From: Sepioteuthis lessoniana
Taxonomy: Eukaryota > Mollusca > Cephalopoda > Myopsida > Loliginidae
NCBI GenBank assembly: GCA_963585895.1
Contig: CAUZXS010000126.1
Coordinates: 1-64,000 of the forward strand
Reading direction: 5' to 3'
DNA length: 64,000 nt
Shown here piece by piece: positions 10,556 through 21,289 of this stretch (its first letter is position 1; the number at the start of each line of letters is the position of its first letter). The position numbers and the translations under genes were made by a program. The notes under the pieces were generated by a model. That model saw nothing but the letters and a program-made list of their open reading frames with translations, ran no database searches and was not told where the DNA came from.

Positions 10556-10780
10556 GAGTTGTCCTCGTGGTGTAATTGTTAAATCGCTGGACTGCAGAAG
10601 TCGTAATTAGCGAGATCAAACTCTTCTCGTACAATTACGCTCGCTTTCAAACTAAAACTGCAAGGAAAGATATGAACACGCTTATCCTCCCAACTATGCG
10701 TTAAATAGTACCCCTACTGTTCTTCTAGAAAGAGAGATTTGGCATTAAACAACCAAAGAAGGTTGATATGCCACAAAAAT
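10556..10780 (+). mobile_element. SINE-B
   Basis: Head gtcctcgtggtgtaattgtt, body with tatgcgttaaatagtacccc, and tail ggcattaaacaaccaaagaa then ggttgatatgcc. It is followed directly by a small hairpin (atccccc/gggggat, about 10784-10802) and a headless SINE-A, so the two are joined. Confidence 0.85.
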
Positions 10781-10799
10781 ATCCCCCTTTTATTGGGGG

Positions 10800-11032
10800 A
10801 TTAACAGAGTAATATAGCACTAATAGCCTTGGGAAAGGTATGAATCCAGTTATTCTTCCGCCAGTTATTCTCCCTCCAGCTATGGGTAAATAGTAGGACA
10901 AACTGGGTTCTTCAGCTTTGGTGAGGCAACTAGTCAAGGAGAAGGAAAACTCTGAATACAAACCTGTTAAACTCCACTTAAAAATTGACCTTGTGTCATA
11001 TCCTGCCCGAGCAGAGGGGTTGGTAAATATGA
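10800..11032 (+). mobile_element. SINE-A lacking its head
   Basis: Starts inside the SINE-A body (atagcactaatagccttggg) and runs to the 3' end (cctgcccgagcagaggggtt). About 20 bp of body is duplicated (ccagttattc twice). Fused behind a SINE-B. Confidence 0.85.
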
Positions 11033-11039
11033 TATACGT

Positions 11040-11455
11040 TGTGGGGGTCCGAGGACTTTTGCCTAACAGAATAATATGTTTTTGATATATTTTTCGAAAA
11101 AAAATTGCCACTTGAGACCAAAAAATAAACAGCATTTGGATAAAGAATATAAGATTGAATGGGAAGATTTCTGAAAAATAGTGAGAAAAGCTTTAAGAGG
11201 GCAATTTTTGTGAACTATCAAATCAACTGCTTTAAAGAATTTCATCTGTGTAGGGTTATCTTATTAATAGTGTACGTGTTCTGTGCAAAGATTTTTTTTT
11301 TCAAAAGGTCGATGTGAAAAGACAGAAAAAATTGGAGATACCCAAGGAAGTATAAATAAACAAATAATAATAATAATAAATGGGATATTAACTACTATTA
11401 AAGTTTTATAAAAGGTGGAAGGAAATAAGCATTCAGCAGAATAAAAAAAGGGGTT
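11040..11455. other. No feature recognised
   Basis: AT-rich; short open frames on the minus strand have no recognisable features. Confidence 0.45.
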
Positions 11456-11456
<1 letters not shown>

Positions 11457-11495
<39 letters not shown>

Positions 11496-11572
11496 ATTAC
11501 CTCTATCAACATATAACTAAAAATCTCATATATATATATATATATATATGAAACCCTGTGCTACAAATATTA

Positions 11573-11603
<31 letters not shown>

Positions 11604-11702
11604 GATTACCTCTATCAACATATCTATAAAACTCTCATATATAAATATATGAATATATATATGAAACACTGGGTTACAGATATAATCAATATATATACAT
11701 GT

Positions 11703-11734
<32 letters not shown>
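11457..11734. repeat. Compound (TA)n/(TG)n microsatellite cluster
   Basis: TA tracts at about 11457-11493, 11527-11549 and 11576-11600 are separated by near-identical spacers (gattacctctatcaacatat appears twice, and gaaaccctgtgctac-like twice). A (TG)n tract occupies 11699-11733. A local tandem duplication of a (TA)n-containing unit. Confidence 0.85.
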
Positions 11735-11735
<1 letters not shown>

Positions 11736-11794
11736 AGTGTGAGGTGAGAAGGAAGGTCAATTTTAAAGCGGAGTTTAGTTGGTTTGAAATTAGA

Positions 11795-12008
11795 AATAGC
11801 TCAGCAAACCGAGGTTCAATCTCAGGTCGAGATATACCAAAGACTCAAAAAGTTGTACTTGATGCCTCCTTGCTTAATGATCAGCATTATAAGGTACGTT
11901 TCAAGTGTAAAGTGGAGCAATCCAGGGAATGGAGTAGCGCCCTCCCCGACATCTCGGTTTAGTAACTACTGAAAAGGGAGCCTTCGGGTGGCCCTCGACT
12001 TTTACTTT
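11795..12008 (+). mobile_element. SINE-C
   Basis: B-box-like gaggttcaatctcagg, then the body (accaaagactcaaaaagttg, cctccttgcttaatgatcag, gtggagcaatccagggaatg) and the 3' end gggagccttcgggtggccct. The extreme 5' end is damaged. Confidence 0.82.
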
Positions 12009-12009
12009 T

Positions 12010-12395
12010 ACTAGATATTTTGCCATGCCAAAGTCAAAGAGCCCAGTCTGCCCTATTTGTAACACATTGTTGGAGAGAAAATAGGTGGATGCTCAATTTT
12101 CCTAATGTTATTAACAATGTGTGAAATGAAAACGGTTTTCTCGAGCGTCGAATTCTGGGTTACCTGAAGATCGATAGCGGGAAACTTTAAAGCGTGATAT
12201 TTTTTTAAATGTTTATTTTTTCATTAGGATACTTTTTCATACTTGAAAAATATTGTTATATTGCAATATAATGTATTTATAGAATGCTTTTAGTCTGACC
12301 TTTTATTCATTATTATATACTCCCTCAACACCAGAATTTGAAATATATTGACTATATCCACTACAGAGAAATGAAAACTCTCCCTGAATGAAAAG
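12010..12395. other. No feature recognised
   Basis: AT-rich sequence; nothing identified. Confidence 0.45.
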
Positions 12396-12399
12396 TATC

Positions 12400-12790
12400 C
12401 TGGTTGTGACACTAAACTGCATCTGGGGCTGATATTCCTGTTCTGGAGCTCCGAAGAGTATGGATACTCCTTCAGTACCTAAACTGAATTGCTTGAAATA
12501 GAATTGTTTCGTCTTTCAAACTGCGTACTAATGCTAAACTGAATTGCTTGAAACAGAACTGTTTTGATATTTAAACTGCGTACTTGTGCTAAACTTAATT
12601 ATTTGAAATAAAGTTCTTTTACATTTAACAGTGCATTTCCCAGCCGGCTAGGGTTGTAGAATGCACCAACTACTTTTCTGCAGAAGAGTACCCCCCCACG
12701 AGTGTCCTCTATATGACGCTAAACATTCTGATGATGAGATTCCAGTAATGCTGGAGCTTTGGGGAATGCGGAGTAAAATTATATCTTATT
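12400..12790 (+). mobile_element. Family R repeat, rearranged
   Basis: Order is head fragment, three subrepeats (12475-12625), then a second head (cccagccggctagggttgta at about 12639, and agctttggggaatgcggagt). The permuted order suggests tandem or joined copies. Confidence 0.72.
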
Positions 12791-12909
12791 TGCGCCCGGT
12801 TTTACTGAATGTAAATATTTTCGGTGTATCTATTTGACCCATGATTGGGACCCTAACAGGTACTACCACTCCAAGTCAGAGTGAACCTGGTAGCAATGGC
12901 ACTGAATGA

Positions 12910-13540
12910 TTGGTAAGGTTTTTTGTCTGTGTTCTATGGTATATCAACATTTGTAGATTATTTAACGCCAAATCCTTTTTTATGCAAATAGTCAGTTTTA
13001 TTTCAAACAATTCAGTTTAGCATGAGTAAACAGTTTAATTGTCAAAAACATTTCTATTTCAAGCTATTCAGTTTATTGAAACAGTTCTAATTCAGCTAAG
13101 TATAAATATAGATTTTATTTACAGTTAAATGTCAAAACAGTTCCATATTAAACAATTCAATTTAGTGTAAGTAGAGTTTCCAGGTCAAAAAAATTCCATT
13201 TCAAACAGTTCAGTTTAGCATAAGCATGCAGTTTAAATGTCAAAAACATTTCTACTTCAAGCTATTCAGTTTAATGAAACAGTTGTAATTCAACAATTCA
13301 CTTTAGCGTATGTATGCAGTTAGTTCTTTTTAACCCATAGATAGGCTCTATCAAGTCCAACAATTCCGGACCAGAGTGGACCTGGGAGTAATGGTAATGA
13401 AGGGGTTCTCCGCATTCCCCAAAGCTCCAGCATCACTGGAATCTCCCCATCAGATTGTTTAGTGACTCTCATTGGAGGAAGGAGTCTTACCCCTCTTCTG
13501 AGATGCAGTCGGTATATGCTACAGCCCCAGCCGACTGGGC
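12910..13540 (-). mobile_element. Family R repeat, complete
   Basis: Reads on the minus strand as head (13540-13340: gcccagtcggctggggctgt and neighbours), subrepeats (13330-12985) and hairpin tail (12980-12925). One of the most complete copies, about 630 bp, with permuted R sequence upstream on the other strand. Confidence 0.82.
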
Positions 13541-13544
13541 AAAT

Positions 13545-14000
13545 ATTTAAAGGTGTATTTAGGCAGCGACTTTTATTTTGAACAGGTTTGGTTAAATAAA
13601 ATTGAATCCTTGTTATTTTGAAGTTGTTTTCGTTTTTCTTTCAAGAGATCTAATGTTTCTTTTTTTTAGTCACGATCTTGAAATTCGTTAATGATTTCTA
13701 TAAAGGAGCCATTTATATTCAGCCGAGCACTCTTGGTTGTTATCAGAACTATTATCAAGCTCTTATGTATTTTTATTTCTTGATTAAAACTGTTTAATAT
13801 CCAAACAAAATTATTATTTTGTTTTTGTTTTTAACAGCAAAGTCTGGCTTTTTTTTAAATATCACCAACGTGAGGCTATGCAGCAGAGGCAGTTTGTTTT
13901 CAAATACTTCTATTACTGTAACATACCCATACATGAATATGGGAAACGTACATAGAACGTTCATAACATATATACATAGAACATAGGAATCCCGAAACCC
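13545..14000. other. No feature recognised
   Basis: AT-rich; no repeat match and no convincing gene. Confidence 0.45.
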
Positions 14001-14370
14001 GAAAAACACTTACAGCATCTTAGTTCCGGTACGAAACTTTTTATTACCTTTGAGTTTAAAGGTTCTTCGCCATCAGGACAGAGGCACAATCTTTCTATGC
14101 TGGCTTTTCCATCTGCCCTCCCCCAACACGTGTAGCACCCGCCACGAGGCCACTGCGAGCTAGCGAAAGTCACCCTTCTTCTTCGGACCGCAAGACTCAA
14201 CTGACTTTTTCAAAATCCCCAAAATCCTCCGTGCACGCGTCCGGTGCATGATGTCATTCACGTCCCCAAGTCCTATCTGGTATTTTTATTTTGACATCTC
14301 TGAATGACACATCCTCCCCGTGCGCGCGTGAAAACCTGCGCTCAAGTTTGTACCTAACCAACCCATGTTC
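14000..14370. other. GC-richer, CpG-containing non-repeat stretch
   Basis: Unlike its surroundings, this holds many CpGs (cacgcgtccgg, gtgcgcgcgtg), an E-box cacgtg near 14128 and a CRE-like tgatgtca near 14249. A minus-strand open frame (14200-13961) has cysteine-rich stretches but no domain I recognise. It could be a promoter-like or first-exon remnant. No repeat family in the window matches it. Confidence 0.35.
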
Positions 14371-14704
14371 TGAGCCAAAAGGTTCTTAGCCTCACTAAAC
14401 CGAAAGGCAAGATATATAAAATGAAATCCCTCGGCCATTATATTACATTACGTGAAATAGAATAAATTTTTTTCACCAAAATTCTTACAAAAGATGGATA
14501 GAACAAATTTTATTCTACTCCATGAAAAAGAAATGGTCTATATGTGCATAATTCACTAATGCGACTATGATCCCAGAACGAAGAAACGATGATGATCCCT
14601 TATTTTATTTTGGCCTTGTACCATCATTGCGGAGGCAGAGCGAAGAAGTACAGATAGCTGAAGTTATCCTACCTAAACCTGATGTACATCTTAGTAGTTC
14701 CTGA

Positions 14705-14708
<4 letters not shown>

Positions 14709-14740
<32 letters not shown>
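14709..14740. repeat. (CT)n microsatellite
   Basis: About 30 bp of CT dinucleotides. Confidence 0.9.
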
Positions 14741-14742
<2 letters not shown>

Positions 14743-14824
14743 ACCAACAATTTCGACTATTTTCATATATAAGTTTTATTTCCTTTACTTATGCCGGTAT
14801 ATAACATATATGTATATTGAAATT

Positions 14825-15312
14825 AGTTGGTTGTTTGGTAGCTTTCTTTTAGGGCGTATCAACCCTTTCCAGGTCATTTAACGCCAAATTAAATATAAGT
14901 ATAGATTTGTTTACAAGCAGTTAGATATCAAAACAGTTCTATTTCAAAAATTCACTTTAGCATAAGTATTCAGGTTAGTTCTTTTTAAAAGCAGTTTTAT
15001 TTCAAACTGTTCAGTTTACCATAAGTACGCAATTTCAGGGCCAAAAGCAGTTCTATTACAAACAATTCAGTTGAGCATAAGTACGCAGTTTAGTTCAATT
15101 TGACCAATAGATATGACCCTATCGGGTGCTACCACCCCAGGTCAGAGTGGACCTGGGACTGATGGTAATTAAGGGTTTCTCCGCATTCTCCGGAGCTCCA
15201 GCATTACTGGAACCTCACCATAAGAATGTTTAGAGTCATATTTGGGATACTCGTTGGCGGGGGGTCTTACTCCTCTGCAGAAAAGCAGTCGGTGTATTCT
15301 ACAGCAATATAC
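14825..15312 (-). mobile_element. Family R repeat
   Basis: Minus-oriented: head at 15310-15110 (acaccgactgcttttctgca, ggagctccggagaatgcgg), subrepeats 15090-14890 and hairpin tail 14885-14840. Confidence 0.8.
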
Positions 15313-15599
15313 TGAAATTGTTCGGATAAGATATATCTATAGAATCTTAATAAGATCATGGGACTGAGATTAATATTTCTCATTTGAAAGTCACGTCTGC
15401 TTTAACTGTTAACTTGAGTTTAAACCAAATACCCATCTTCAGCTTCAATGGAATTTGTAACTTTACCACGTGAACTTTGCAGGACCCACTGTGAATGTGG
15501 CAGTAATATTTGATCCTTAGGTAGAAAGAGTGCACATTCCTCATGTCACGTGTCTTTTCGAAGAATTTATTACACGTAGAAGAAAAGGTTAGATAATTT

Positions 15600-15861
15600 T
15601 CTTCTACTTCTTCTTCTTCTGTTTGTTTTCCCTTTCTTCTTCTTCTTCTTCTTCTTCTTCTTCTTCTTCTTCTTCTTCTTCTTCTGTTTGTTTACCCTTT
15701 CTTCTTCTTCTTCTTCTTCTTCTGTTTGTTTACTCTTTCTTCTTCATCTTCTTCTTCTGTTTGTTTACCCCTTCTTCTTCTTTTTCATCTGTTTGTTTAC
15801 TCTTTTTTCTTCTTCTTTTCTTCCTCTTCTGTTTGTTTACCCTTTCTTCTTTTCTTCCTCT

Positions 15862-15893
<32 letters not shown>

Positions 15894-16036
15894 TTCTTCT
15901 TCTTCTTCTTCTATTTGTGAACCCTTTCTTCTTCCTGTTCTGTTTGTTTACCCTCTCTTCTATTTCTTCTTCTTCTTCTTCTTCTTCTTCTTCTTCTTCT
16001 TCTTCTTCTTCTTCTTCTTCTTCTTCTTCTTCTTCT
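15600..16036. repeat. (CTT)n block with a regularly spaced interruption
   Basis: Over 430 bp of CTT/TTC triplets interrupted by repeats of ctgtttgtttaccctttctt at intervals of roughly 50-60 bp. Frames through it read as poly-Ser, poly-Leu or poly-Phe and are artefacts. One strand is pure polypyrimidine, so triplex (H-DNA) formation is plausible. Confidence 0.92.
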
Positions 16037-16039
16037 CAA

Positions 16040-17105
16040 TTGCAGCAAAAATTTCTTTATAAAGAATCAGAATCATGTACAAAGTTCGAAATCATAACCA
16101 TAAGTTCCCGAATCACACTAGGTTTCCCGTTCATCTCTGCTTAAAGTGTTAGCGCACCAACTACCTCAATATTACCAACCAAAGATGGATATACTTCACT
16201 CTCGTGATATACTCGCCATAAACCTGCAAGTATAAAAAAAAAAACAATAGAAATCATTATAACTATACATGCACTTGTATCTTCACAACAGAAGTGTCTG
16301 ACAGTTAAGTCGATGGTGCTACGGTTCTATGCACGGCACTTGTAACCGTAACGCTTTATAAGTGCCAGTTGTTAGATGAAAACATTGACAGTAAGAACAT
16401 TTTCACTGGATAACACAAGAGTCACGATTTCTATTTAGTTTTTAAATTTCCCTTTTTTCTTATTCATCTTTTTTTTTTCAATTTGATTTCCGCTTTCAGT
16501 TATTTATTTTCGTTTCTCTATTTTGTTAATAACACACTAACTTCCGGGTCACCACAAGAGTCTAATGGGGATCTCGCTCATGGGTTTTCCTCGACTGAAA
16601 TTCTTGAAAGGCCTGAGAGCTGGATTTTACAAGCATTTATTTATTGGTTTCTGTTACTTAAAAATATCTGTTTCGTTGTGAGCTTTTTCTTATAATGCAT
16701 GTTTTATTCTTGTTCTTCATTCTATTCAACTCTGCAAATGAGAGAATAGAAGTTCGGCCGCAACGGAAAGGGAAGAGCTTAAAAAAGCATAAACAATAAA
16801 GTCTTTGACTGCATTTCATTCAACCGTTCCTGTTCATATAATGTGTCTCAGTTGACAATGTTGATAGCAATATGAAACTTATATGAAATATTAAACTCTT
16901 GAACGTGACTGGATCCTATTGTTACTTAAAAAAGTCTGTTACATATTGACACTAAATTTCCGACTCAGTAGGCACTGAACTTTTTATTCAAAGAAGCAAC
17001 ACTTTTTTTCTGAATAAGTATATTGACACGACCTCACATAAATAATTGCGATTTATTGATTGATTAATTAATAATAATTATAATCATTTTCTTTTTATGC
17101 GTCCT
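16040..17105. other. No feature recognised
   Basis: About 1 kb without a recognised repeat. A 70-codon frame at 16483-16695 has no identifiable domain. Confidence 0.45.
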
Positions 17106-17109
17106 ACGG

Positions 17110-17345
17110 TAATTCCCCTTTGAATACACCTACTGCATCTCTGCAAAGGAGGAAGACACCTCTACCCACCGAATAATCTAATGTTAAGGCTGTGGTAATC
17201 CTGGAGCTTTGGGGAATGTGGAGTACACCTTCTTTGCCATCGCTCCCGTGCCCATTCTCACATAGGGCACCTGGTATGGGTCAAGTTCAGTTGTGTGTAA
17301 TCTAAACTGTTTGAAATTTAAACTGTGTGCAAACAAATAACTTAT
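17110..17345 (+). mobile_element. Family R repeat, head part
   Basis: Head sequence (tactgcatctctgcaaagg, ggagctttggggaatgtgg) followed by one short subrepeat. No tail; interrupted by a SINE-B. Confidence 0.72.
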
Positions 17346-17364
17346 GGTTAATTGAGTTGCTACA

Positions 17365-17607
17365 GAGGGTTTCGTCGTGGTATAATAGTTAAAGCGTTGG
17401 ACTACGGAATACTAGACAACGTGATAGAACTCAAGGTGTGCTAATTAAGTTCATTTTCGGGCAAACACCCTTGTGTAAGGCATGAACCACCTTATACTCC
17501 CAGCTATTGGTTAAGTAGTACAACTGCTGTTCTTGTAGAAAGATTGATTTGGCATATTTTTAAGTAACACAAGAAGGTGGATATGCTATTAAAACAAAGA
17601 AACAGAA
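17365..17607 (+). mobile_element. SINE-B
   Basis: Head tttcgtcgtggtataatagt, then aaagcgttggactacgg, and a damaged hairpin tail (ggcatatttttaagtaacac, then ggtggatatgc). Family R subrepeats on both sides suggest it inserted into a family R unit. Confidence 0.82.
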
Positions 17608-17696
17608 ACAAACGGAATTGTTTGAAATAGAACTGTTTGATCATTCCACTGCGTGTAAACAAATGACTGATGTTTAATAGAATTGTTAGTGATCAT
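17608..17696 (+). repeat. Family R-type subrepeats
   Basis: aacggaattgtttgaaatag then actgcgtgtaaacaaatgac: continuation of the family R run broken by the SINE-B. Confidence 0.65.
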
Positions 17697-17697
17697 A

Positions 17698-17990
17698 TTT
17701 ACCAACCCCTCCGCTCGGGCAGGATATGACACAAGGTCAATTTTTTTTAAGTGGAGTTTAACAGGTTTGAATTCAGAGTTTTCCTTCTCCTAGATTAGTT
17801 GCCTCACCAAGGCTGAAGAACCTAATCTGTCCTACTATTTACCCATAGCTGGAGGGAGAATAATTGGATTCATACCTTTCCCAAGGGTATTAGTGCTATG
17901 TGAAATGCAATCAGTCTCGTCCAGGATTTGAACTCGTATCGTCGCGTCCAATTCCTACGACGATAACCATTACACCACGGGCACCTCCCG
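17698..17990 (-). mobile_element. SINE-A, full length
   Basis: Minus-strand copy from head (17990: ggaggtgcccgtggtgtaat) to 3' end (aacccctccgctcgggcagg, reading the plus strand at about 17704). About 290 bp, well conserved. Confidence 0.9.
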
Positions 17991-18425
17991 TTAGTTAGTG
18001 ATACTGTTAGTGATACCGTTGTTAGTGATACTGCTTCCCTCGACTAAGCCGTCAATCAAGAGATGCATCTGTGTAAAAAAGCGGAAGAACAGCGGAAGCA
18101 GGTGGGTGTGAGATAATAATATAATCAGGTGCCCAGACGGTTCGAGTGAGTTGGAAACAAGATGCCGAAGTGAGAGCCAGCGGCAGACAGAGGGCTTTGG
18201 GCCCTCAGTGACCCACGGTTGATCAACCCCAGCCAAGATGAGGAAGAAGTGCTGCTAAGGTCGTGAGAAGAACTTGGGTCAATATAGCAGTCTGTCCTTG
18301 TCTCCACTCACCTCTCAGACACAAGAAACATCACCCTTTCGAGAATAAAGTGTGCCAGATATATTTTTTACAAATAGGTGTTCGTTCGTTATTGAAGTCG
18401 TCATTACAGTTGATTATGTTACCGC
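17990..18425. other. No gene recognised; short agtgata repeats at left
   Basis: Begins with three to four copies of gttagtgatac; the rest has no recognised repeat. A minus-strand open frame (18236-17991) shows no domain. Confidence 0.4.
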
Positions 18426-18427
18426 AT

Positions 18428-18745
18428 GTGTTATAATCAAACAAGCGACATCACCTCACTAGACAGAACCCCTCTGAAACTAGTAGACAATTTCACCTAC
18501 CTAGGAAGCAGCGTCTCATCAACCGAAAAGGACATCGACACGCGGCTAACGAGGGCATGGACAGCTATCGATAGACGATCGATCATATGGAAATCGGACC
18601 AGACCGATAAAATGAAACGCAGTTTCTTCCAAGCAGCGGTCGTATCGATACTGATGTATGGATGCACTACATGGACGCTAGCAAAACGGCTGGAGAAGAA
18701 GCTAGACGGAAATTACACAAGAATGCTGCGAGCAGGTGGCCGTAC
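18428..18745 (+). pseudogene. LINE-alpha fragment (reverse transcriptase C-terminal flank)
   Basis: Open frame with the LINE-alpha phrases LVDNFTYLGSS, DKMKRSFFQAAV, YGCTTWTLAKRLEKKL and GNYTRMLRA. This is the region after the catalytic part of a non-LTR reverse transcriptase. No polymerase core is present. The copy stops abruptly and switches to an inverted segment. Confidence 0.85.
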
Positions 18746-18855
18746 AGTTGGTGTCTTGTGGGGTGTTGCCGCCAGGACTTGTTCAAGATTGTACGCAGCA
18801 TTCTTGTGTAATTGCCGTGTAGCTTCTTCTCCAGCCGTTTTATTAGCGTCCACCT
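18745..18855 (-). pseudogene. LINE-alpha inverted segment (foldback)
   Basis: Reverse complement of part of the same LINE region (ggtggccgtacagttggtgt, then gcagcattcttgtgtaattg and cttcttctccagccgtttta). With 18671-18737 it forms an inverted repeat with arms of about 62 bp and a spacer of about 55 bp. Confidence 0.85.
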
Positions 18856-18944
18856 GAAACCATTTAACTATGTGAAAAGAATGACATTATGCTTGTTTAT
18901 AAAGGTGATCAAAAATGTTTACAAAACATATTCTATATATATAT

Positions 18945-19370
18945 GTATCAAGAGGATTTGGCATTAAAACAACATACAATATTTTATATGCCATAAAAAC
19001 CAATAAGACTAAATCATATATATTTAATATATATTTATACAGAGGATTTGGCATTAAATAACCAACAATAGTTTATATGCTATGAAAGCCAACAAGACCA
19101 AATCATATATATCTGATATATATTTATAAAGAGGATTTAGCATTAAATGACCCACAATATTTTATATGCCATAAAAGCCAACAAGACCAAATCATATATA
19201 TCTAATATATATTTATAAAGAGGATTTGGCATTAAATAACCCACAATATTTTATATGCCATAAAAGCCAGCAAGACAAGATCTCATATATTTAATAAATA
19301 TGTATAAACAGAATTTGGCAGTGAATAACACACAATGGTTGATATGCCATAAAACCCAACCAAGCCAAAA
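18945..19370 (+). repeat. Tandem hairpin-tail repeats, about 89-90 bp
   Basis: Five units start at 18951, 19041, 19130, 19219 and about 19305. Each is agaggatttggcattaaata, then ccacaatattttatatgcc-type sequence, then a TA-rich linker. Each unit is the hairpin tail shared by SINE-B and family R plus an AT spacer. Non-coding. Confidence 0.88.
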
Positions 19371-19407
19371 TTATACATTCTATTATCCAAAAAACTATTG
19401 CTTTGTA

Positions 19408-19668
19408 GACTTCATCATCATCATCATATCGTGCTGGCAGCACGGATAACCCTGACCCTCTCTCGCCACTCCCCCCTATCGTTCATCGCCCTAGGCAGGT
19501 CTTCAGGACAACAACCTGTATCCTCACATAGCTGCTGAATGTACGTTCGTGCTGGTCGTCCTGCTTTTGCGCGGCCGTGTGTGGGGATCCATAAGAGTAC
19601 ATCTCTTATGAGTTCATCTCTGCTTCTCCAGCAATGTCCTGCATGTCTGGTTCGCCTATCTACCATAA
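19408..19668 (-). pseudogene. LINE-alpha 3' end
   Basis: Antisense 80-codon frame: VDRRTRHAGHCWRSRDEL, KAGRPARTYIQQL, ending RVRVIRAASTI. The stop codon lies inside the (TGA)n tail (catcatcatcat at 19409-19420 on the plus strand). Severely 5'-truncated. Confidence 0.86.
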
Positions 19669-19669
19669 G

Positions 19670-20085
19670 AAATTTTCTTAATTATTTTAAAAATTTCAGT
19701 TAGATCAACTCTTCTTCTTTTGTATTGTAAAATAGTCAGTCTTAATATCTTCAATTTCCCTATTCTTTATCAGCCTCCTAGTTTCAATATTATTCTCCAA
19801 GTTTGACGTCTCGACACAAGTGCCCAAGCCTCATTTACCATATTCTTTACGAGGAATTATTAGAGTTTATACATTTCTAAAACAATATTTGACTCCCATG
19901 AAATAAAATTTCTAACCATCCAGTAAATCATTCCAGCAGCCTTTCAAACTAGTCGGGGTTATTCTATTCCTAATGGTTAGATAATCGCGTTCATTATACG
20001 TTTATGTTAACATATTTTCTATTTGTTTCTTAGAATGTTTTTTTTTGTTATATGATATCAAGTATTCTCCTCTCCGACAAGTAAT
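19670..20085. other. No feature recognised
   Basis: AT-rich sequence without a recognised repeat or gene. Confidence 0.45.
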
Positions 20086-20089
20086 TTAC

Positions 20090-20343
20090 TGCTCATTGGC
20101 CTAGTGGGTAGAGTGTTCGCCAATAGTTCAGGAGACCTGGGTTCAATCCCACGTCATGTCATACCAAAGACTTTAAAAATGGTACTTTACACCTCCTTGC
20201 TTTACACTCAACAATAGAAGGTATGTATCAAGGGCAAAGTGGAGCAATCATGGGAAAGGAGTAGTGCCCTCCCTTACACCATAGTGTAGTAGCTATTGAA
20301 AAGGACGCCTTCTCGTGGCTCTCCATTACGGTGGCCAACTTAT
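20090..20343 (+). mobile_element. SINE-C, full length
   Basis: tRNA-like head with A-box region tggcctagtgggtagagtgt and B-box region gggttcaatcccacg. Body cataccaaagactttaaaaa, then ggcaaagtggagcaatcatg and tagtgtagtagctattgaaa. About 255 bp. Confidence 0.88.
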
Positions 20344-20374
20344 TTCACATGTTTTCACCGAACATTGACATAAT

Positions 20375-20582
20375 GGTTAGTGTTCGCCAATGGCCCGGGA
20401 GACCTGGACTCAAAAAATGACACTTGATGCTACCTTGCTTAACACTCAGCATTGTAAGGTAAAGATCAAGGGTAAAGTGGAGCAATCAAGGGAAAGGAGC
20501 CGTACCTTCCCCTACAACTTGATGTAGTAGCTATCGAAAAGGGAGCCTTCGGGTCACCCTCGACTACGGTCGATAACTTACA
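20375..20582 (+). mobile_element. SINE-C
   Basis: Second copy in tandem orientation. The head is partly deleted between ggagacctgg and caaaaaatgacact. The 3' end gggagccttcgggtcaccct is intact. Confidence 0.85.
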
Positions 20583-20584
20583 TG

Positions 20585-20780
20585 TTTTCAAGCAATTATT
20601 TCTGTATCATAATAATCAATCGTTTAAGCTCACTTACATGGTTTAAAATAATAATAATAATCCTTAACAAGCATCGATAGCTTCAAGTAAATATCCTGAA
20701 TACAAATAAGTTGTAATTACCATATTATAAGGCGCACATTTTTTTTGCTTAAAGAATTTTTTTTTAAATAACCCTGTGTC
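20585..20780. other. No feature recognised
   Basis: Short AT-rich stretch with an AAT run (20649-20661). Confidence 0.4.
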
Positions 20781-20782
20781 TT

Positions 20783-21010
20783 ATATGCCATATGTAATTT
20801 ACATATGGCATATCAATAGAGGATAGACTAGGTTCTTCAGAACCTAGTCTATGGCATATCAATAGAGGATAGACTAGTAGGATAGACTAGGTTCTTCAGA
20901 ACCTAGTCTATGGCATATCAATAGAGGATAGACTAGTAGGATAGACTAGGTTCTTCAGAACCTAGTCTATGGCATATCAATAGAGGATAGACTAGTAGGA
21001 TAGACTAGGT
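20783..21010. repeat. Palindrome plus 59-bp palindromic tandem array
   Basis: A 31-bp inverted repeat (arms 20783-20797 and 20799-20813, 1-nt centre) is followed by units at 20824, 20883, 20942 and 21001, exactly 59 bp apart. The first three each contain a 28-bp near-perfect palindrome: 13-bp arms tagactaggttct/agaacctagtcta around tc. The fourth unit runs into normal SINE-A sequence, which shows where the left arm came from. Confidence 0.95.
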
Positions 21011-21135
21011 TCTTCAGCCTTGTTGAGGCAATTAGTCTAGGAGAAGGAAAACTCTGAATTGAAACCTGTTAAATTCCGCTTAAAAACCGACCTTGTGTGA
21101 TATCCTGCCCGTACGGAGGGGTTGATAAATAGGAT
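20995..21135 (+). mobile_element. SINE-A, 3' half
   Basis: Normal SINE-A from gactaggttcttcagccttg to cctgcccgtacggaggggtt. The 5' half is replaced by the palindromic array. Confidence 0.88.
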
Positions 21136-21289
21136 CAAAAAGTGTTATTATATTTCTAACCTGTGCTGGTTTTGTTGTTTATTACCAAGTGGGTAAAATT
21201 ATTTTGATGTAAGCCCTGGAAGGTTTATGTAGAACTCTATAATGCAATATATTGGGAACGGTTTTATGGAAACCAGGAAGAAATAATTG

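Noticed and set aside
15623-16144. Poly-Ser, poly-Phe and poly-Leu frames
   Set aside because: All three frames of a (CTT)n block are open; no flanking coding signal.
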